Of a stretch of DNA of 35,823 nt, positions 33,388-35,823 are shown piece after piece. This DNA is from Pseudobutyrivibrio sp. GTDB lineage: Bacteria > Bacillota > Clostridia > Lachnospirales > Lachnospiraceae. The position numbers and the translations under genes are program-made. The notes beneath the pieces are model-generated. The model ran no database searches and had not been told where the DNA came from. It worked only from the letters and a program-made list of their open reading frames with translations. The stretch spans positions 1-35,823 of the forward strand of contig JAILAV010000173.1 in NCBI GenBank assembly GCA_024681435.1. The letters run 5' to 3'. Position 1 is the stretch's first letter. Every line of letters starts with the position of its first letter.

Positions 33388-34290
33388 ATGGCTATTGATC
33401 TTAAACAATACAACGACATTCCACATGGCGATATGCCAGGTGACAAGGTAGAAATAGGTGAGGAACACGTTAAAAAAGCACAGATTATAATGGAGTCTCT
33501 AGGTGAGATGCTTGATGCTGTGCTATCAAAGGAAGGCAAAGCAGTTATTGCAGTTTGTGGTGGCTCAGGAGTCGGTAAGTCTGAAACCGCATCTCTTATA
33601 AGCTACTTTTTAAACCAGCAAGGGATTGGTGCCTATACAATGTCAGGAGACAATTATCCTAGACGTATTCCAATGTACAATGATGCTGAAAGACTTCGTA
33701 TCTTCCGCACCGAAGGTGTTAGAGGATTAGTTAAATCAGGCGAGGCTAAAGCAGACCATTTCGAAACTCTTAGAAAATGGCAGCAGGAGGAAACAGATGC
33801 AGATAAATCTCATGTATCTGATAATCCTTGGGTCGATTCTTACATTGAGTATGGGAAGAAAGGTCTAAAAGGTTACCTTGGCACAAAAAATGAGATTGAT
33901 TTTGATGAAGTGTCTAGTATTGTTAAGGCTTTCAAATCTGGCCAGAATAAAATCTACCTTAAGAGAATGGGTAGAACAGACTCTGAACTTTGGTATGAAG
34001 AAATTGATTTCACAAACGTAAAAGTTCTAGTTATCGAATGGACTCATGGCAACAGTGATAACTATGAAGGAGTGGACATTCCAATTCTTTTAAACAGTAC
34101 TCCAGAGGAAACACTGGCTCATCGCAGAGCTAGAAATCGTGATGGCAAGACTGATAGTGCATTCACTATGCTAGTCCTAGAACTCGAGCAAGACCTTTTA
34201 AAATCACAGGCCCATAAAGCAAAAATTATTCTTTCTAAAGCAGGCGAATTGCTCACTTACAGCGAGTATGAAGCATTAATGGAGGTGTAA
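33388..34290 (+). CDS. P-loop kinase of unknown substrate
   Basis: 300-aa ATP-binding protein. Seen: a 50-residue N-terminal lead, Walker A GGSGVGKS (residues 58-65), a following TMSGDNYPRR segment like the DxFY/DNYY region of uridine kinase/phosphoribulokinase-type enzymes, VLVIEWTHGN as probable Walker B strand, and a late RRARNRDGKTDSAF arginine-rich segment typical of kinase lids. Such proteins are often misnamed adenylylsulfate kinase. It ends 1 bp before a GH13_18 phosphorylase gene whose ribosome site lies inside its last codons. The likely job is phosphorylating the acceptor freed by that phosphorylase, such as fructose or glycerate, but the substrate is not shown. Start supported by AGGAGG. 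Confidence 0.75.
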   Translation: MAIDLKQYNDIPHGDMPGDKVEIGEEHVKKAQIIMESLGEMLDAVLSKEGKAVIAVCGGSGVGKSETASLISYFLNQQGIGAYTMSGDNYPRRIPMYNDAERLRIFRTEGVRGLVKSGEAKADHFETLRKWQQEETDADKSHVSDNPWVDSYIEYGKKGLKGYLGTKNEIDFDEVSSIVKAFKSGQNKIYLKRMGRTDSELWYEEIDFTNVKVLVIEWTHGNSDNYEGVDIPILLNSTPEETLAHRRARNRDGKTDSAFTMLVLELEQDLLKSQAHKAKIILSKAGELLTYSEYEALMEV

Positions 34291-34291
34291 T

Positions 34292-35823
34292 ATGAGCAAT
34301 GGACCGATGCTTAATGCTTACCCAGATTCTATGGGTGGTACATTAGACGATATAGTAAAGGTTTTAAAGAAGGAAGAGCTTAAGGATGTATTTGAATCAT
34401 TCTATATTCTTCCTAGCATTTTTAATACAGATTTAGATAGAGGCTTTTCAGTCATTGATTATGGCATTAATGAAGAGCTTGGCAGTCTTGAGGCAGTTGA
34501 TGCAATCAAGGAGATGGGAATTGATTTGAAGTTAGACTTCATTCTTAACCATGCATCTGTATTATCAAAAGAGTTTCAGGATATCATCAAAAATGGTGAT
34601 AAGTCCAAGTACAGAGATTTCTTTATTGACTGGAACAAATTCTGGGATGGTTGTGGCACAATGACACCAGATGGATACATTCAACCAGATGAAAAGTATC
34701 TCAAGGATATGTTTTTCCGTAAGCCGGGCTTGCCAATTCTTATGGTAAGATTCCCAGATGGAAGAAACGTACCTTATTGGAATACATTTTATCAGGAGGT
34801 TCGCTACAAGAATCTTGAAGCGGGGGACCTTATGGAGAAAATGGATATCCAGTATGTGGCTGCAACAAGACTTGCTGAATGCGTTAATTCTCAGATTTCA
34901 TCAGGAGTTAGCGTTTCAGAATTGAAGCTTGGAAAATACGAAAAATACCGTAATGAGGTTGTGAATTTATTAGAGAGAAGCCGTAGATATTTGGGACAGA
35001 TGGATCTGAATATCAAATCACCTCTTGTCTGGGAATTCTACGAGAATACTCTTAAGACATTGGCTTCCTACGGTGCTAAAATCGTTAGACTTGATGCATT
35101 TGCTTATGCGCCAAAAGAGCCTGGAGCAAAAAACTTTTTGAATGACCCGGGAACATGGGATTTGCTTCAAAAAGTAAGGCAGCTAGCAGATAAAAATGGA
35201 GTTACATTACTTCCAGAAATTCATGCAAGCTACGGAGAGAAAATTTATGAGCTTGTAGCAAACAAAGGCTATATGACATATGATTTCTTCTTGCCAGGAC
35301 TTCTCATCTATGCAATTGAGAAGCACAACCCAAAGGTTCTTATTGATTGGGCTAAAGAAATGATAGAAAAGAACATTCAAGTTGTTAATATGCTTGGATG
35401 TCACGATGGCATACCACTTCTTGATTTAAAGGGAATTCTTCCAGAGGATGAGATTCAAAATATGATAGATGTTCTTGTGGATAGAGGAGGATTTGTTAAG
35501 GATCTTCACGGAGCAAAGAATATGTACTATCAGGTCAATGCCACATATTACAGTGCATTAGGTGAAGACGATAAGAAGATGCTCTTTGCTAGAGCGATTC
35601 AGATGTTTATGCCAGGCAAGCCACAGGTATGGTACCTAGATTTGTTTGCAGGAAAAAATGATCATGATGCAGTTGCCCGCGCAGGTGCCGGTGGTCACAA
35701 AGAAATCAATAGAACAAACCTTTCAATAGAACAGATTGAGGAAGGTCTTAAAAAAGAAGTTGTGAAGAAGCAGATTGAATTGCTCAAGCTACGCAAGTCA
35801 CATCCAGCTTTTGGATTTGATAG
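34292..35823 (+). CDS. GH13_18 sugar phosphorylase, sucrose-phosphorylase-like (partial, 3' end beyond window)
   Basis: At least 510 codons, still open at the window end. Predicted to split an alpha-glucoside with phosphate, giving glucose 1-phosphate. Seen: region I LDFILNHAS, nucleophile Asp268 in RLDAFAYAPK, acid/base Glu309 in LLPEIHASYG, Asp372 in GCHDGIP, and subfamily blocks YYQVNATYYSALGE and PGKPQVWYLDLFAGKND. Relative to Bifidobacterium sucrose phosphorylase (Asp192, Glu232) the catalytic residues lie about 75 positions later, so there is an insertion, mainly residues 150-250. Sucrose, sucrose 6-phosphate or glucosylglycerate could be the substrate. GGAGGTG precedes the ATG, inside the kinase gene, so the two are coupled. 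Confidence 0.87.
   Translation, partial: MSNGPMLNAYPDSMGGTLDDIVKVLKKEELKDVFESFYILPSIFNTDLDRGFSVIDYGINEELGSLEAVDAIKEMGIDLKLDFILNHASVLSKEFQDIIKNGDKSKYRDFFIDWNKFWDGCGTMTPDGYIQPDEKYLKDMFFRKPGLPILMVRFPDGRNVPYWNTFYQEVRYKNLEAGDLMEKMDIQYVAATRLAECVNSQISSGVSVSELKLGKYEKYRNEVVNLLERSRRYLGQMDLNIKSPLVWEFYENTLKTLASYGAKIVRLDAFAYAPKEPGAKNFLNDPGTWDLLQKVRQLADKNGVTLLPEIHASYGEKIYELVANKGYMTYDFFLPGLLIYAIEKHNPKVLIDWAKEMIEKNIQVVNMLGCHDGIPLLDLKGILPEDEIQNMIDVLVDRGGFVKDLHGAKNMYYQVNATYYSALGEDDKKMLFARAIQMFMPGKPQVWYLDLFAGKNDHDAVARAGAGGHKEINRTNLSIEQIEEGLKKEVVKKQIELLKLRKSHPAFGFD

Noticed and set aside
1-35823. CRISPR array, prophage, integrase or insertion sequence
   Set aside because: No regularly spaced direct repeats, phage structural genes, transposase or integrase were seen on either strand.

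Overview
The window looks like ordinary chromosome from a low-GC Gram-positive anaerobe of the Clostridia, most likely a rumen or gut Lachnospiraceae close to Butyrivibrio/Pseudobutyrivibrio. The reasons are moderately AT-rich coding, strong AGGAGG-type ribosome binding sites, a SCIFF ranthipeptide locus beside secDF, Lachnospiraceae-style small conserved proteins, and lipoprotein-anchored sugar-binding proteins. The genus is an inference from protein resemblance, not from a search. No rRNA, tRNA, phage, insertion sequence or CRISPR was seen.

Layout. (1) 1-8379, housekeeping on the + strand: dnaE, holA, pfkA, a SpoU-type RNA methyltransferase, an 87-aa conserved hypothetical, a small alarmone synthetase and uppP. 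(2) 8406-8502, a structured RNA-like element at the 3' end of uppP. (3) 8517-10049 on the - strand, a secreted DUF5722-like protein with TIM-barrel glycosidase features. (4) 10263-16136, a maltodextrin-type unit: LacI-family regulator with two adjacent operators, binding lipoprotein, two permeases and 4-alpha-glucanotransferase (malQ), with a strong terminator between binding protein and permeases and no transporter ATPase. (5) 16192-22650: an extracytoplasmic FKBP/trigger-factor-like foldase, the SCIFF peptide gene (absent from simple long-ORF lists), its radical SAM maturase, a fused secDF and serS. (6) 22651-23037, a gene-free 387-bp stretch holding a dense hairpin cluster, a good promoter and a second copy of the structured RNA element in the presumed typA leader. 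(7) 23038-26878: typA, a corrinoid adenosyltransferase, dapB and an alpha/beta hydrolase. (8) 26990-33252, a signalling and surface region: an 8-TM diguanylate cyclase, a convergent 86-aa gene, a membrane-anchored PI-PLC-like protein, an 82-aa unknown, a chemoreceptor and an overlapping sugar-binding lipoprotein. (9) 33388-end: an uncharacterised P-loop kinase next to a GH13_18 sugar phosphorylase that runs off the window.

The most unusual item is the pair of elements at 8406-8502 and 22904-22986. They share a 15-nt apical loop, a stem with a conserved bulge and short joining motifs, while the paired stem sequences differ but stay complementary. That is the pattern of a conserved structured RNA, and I cannot match it to a family I know. 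Next in interest are the kinase/phosphorylase pair, the PI-PLC/chemoreceptor/binding-protein operon, and the hairpin cluster after serS.
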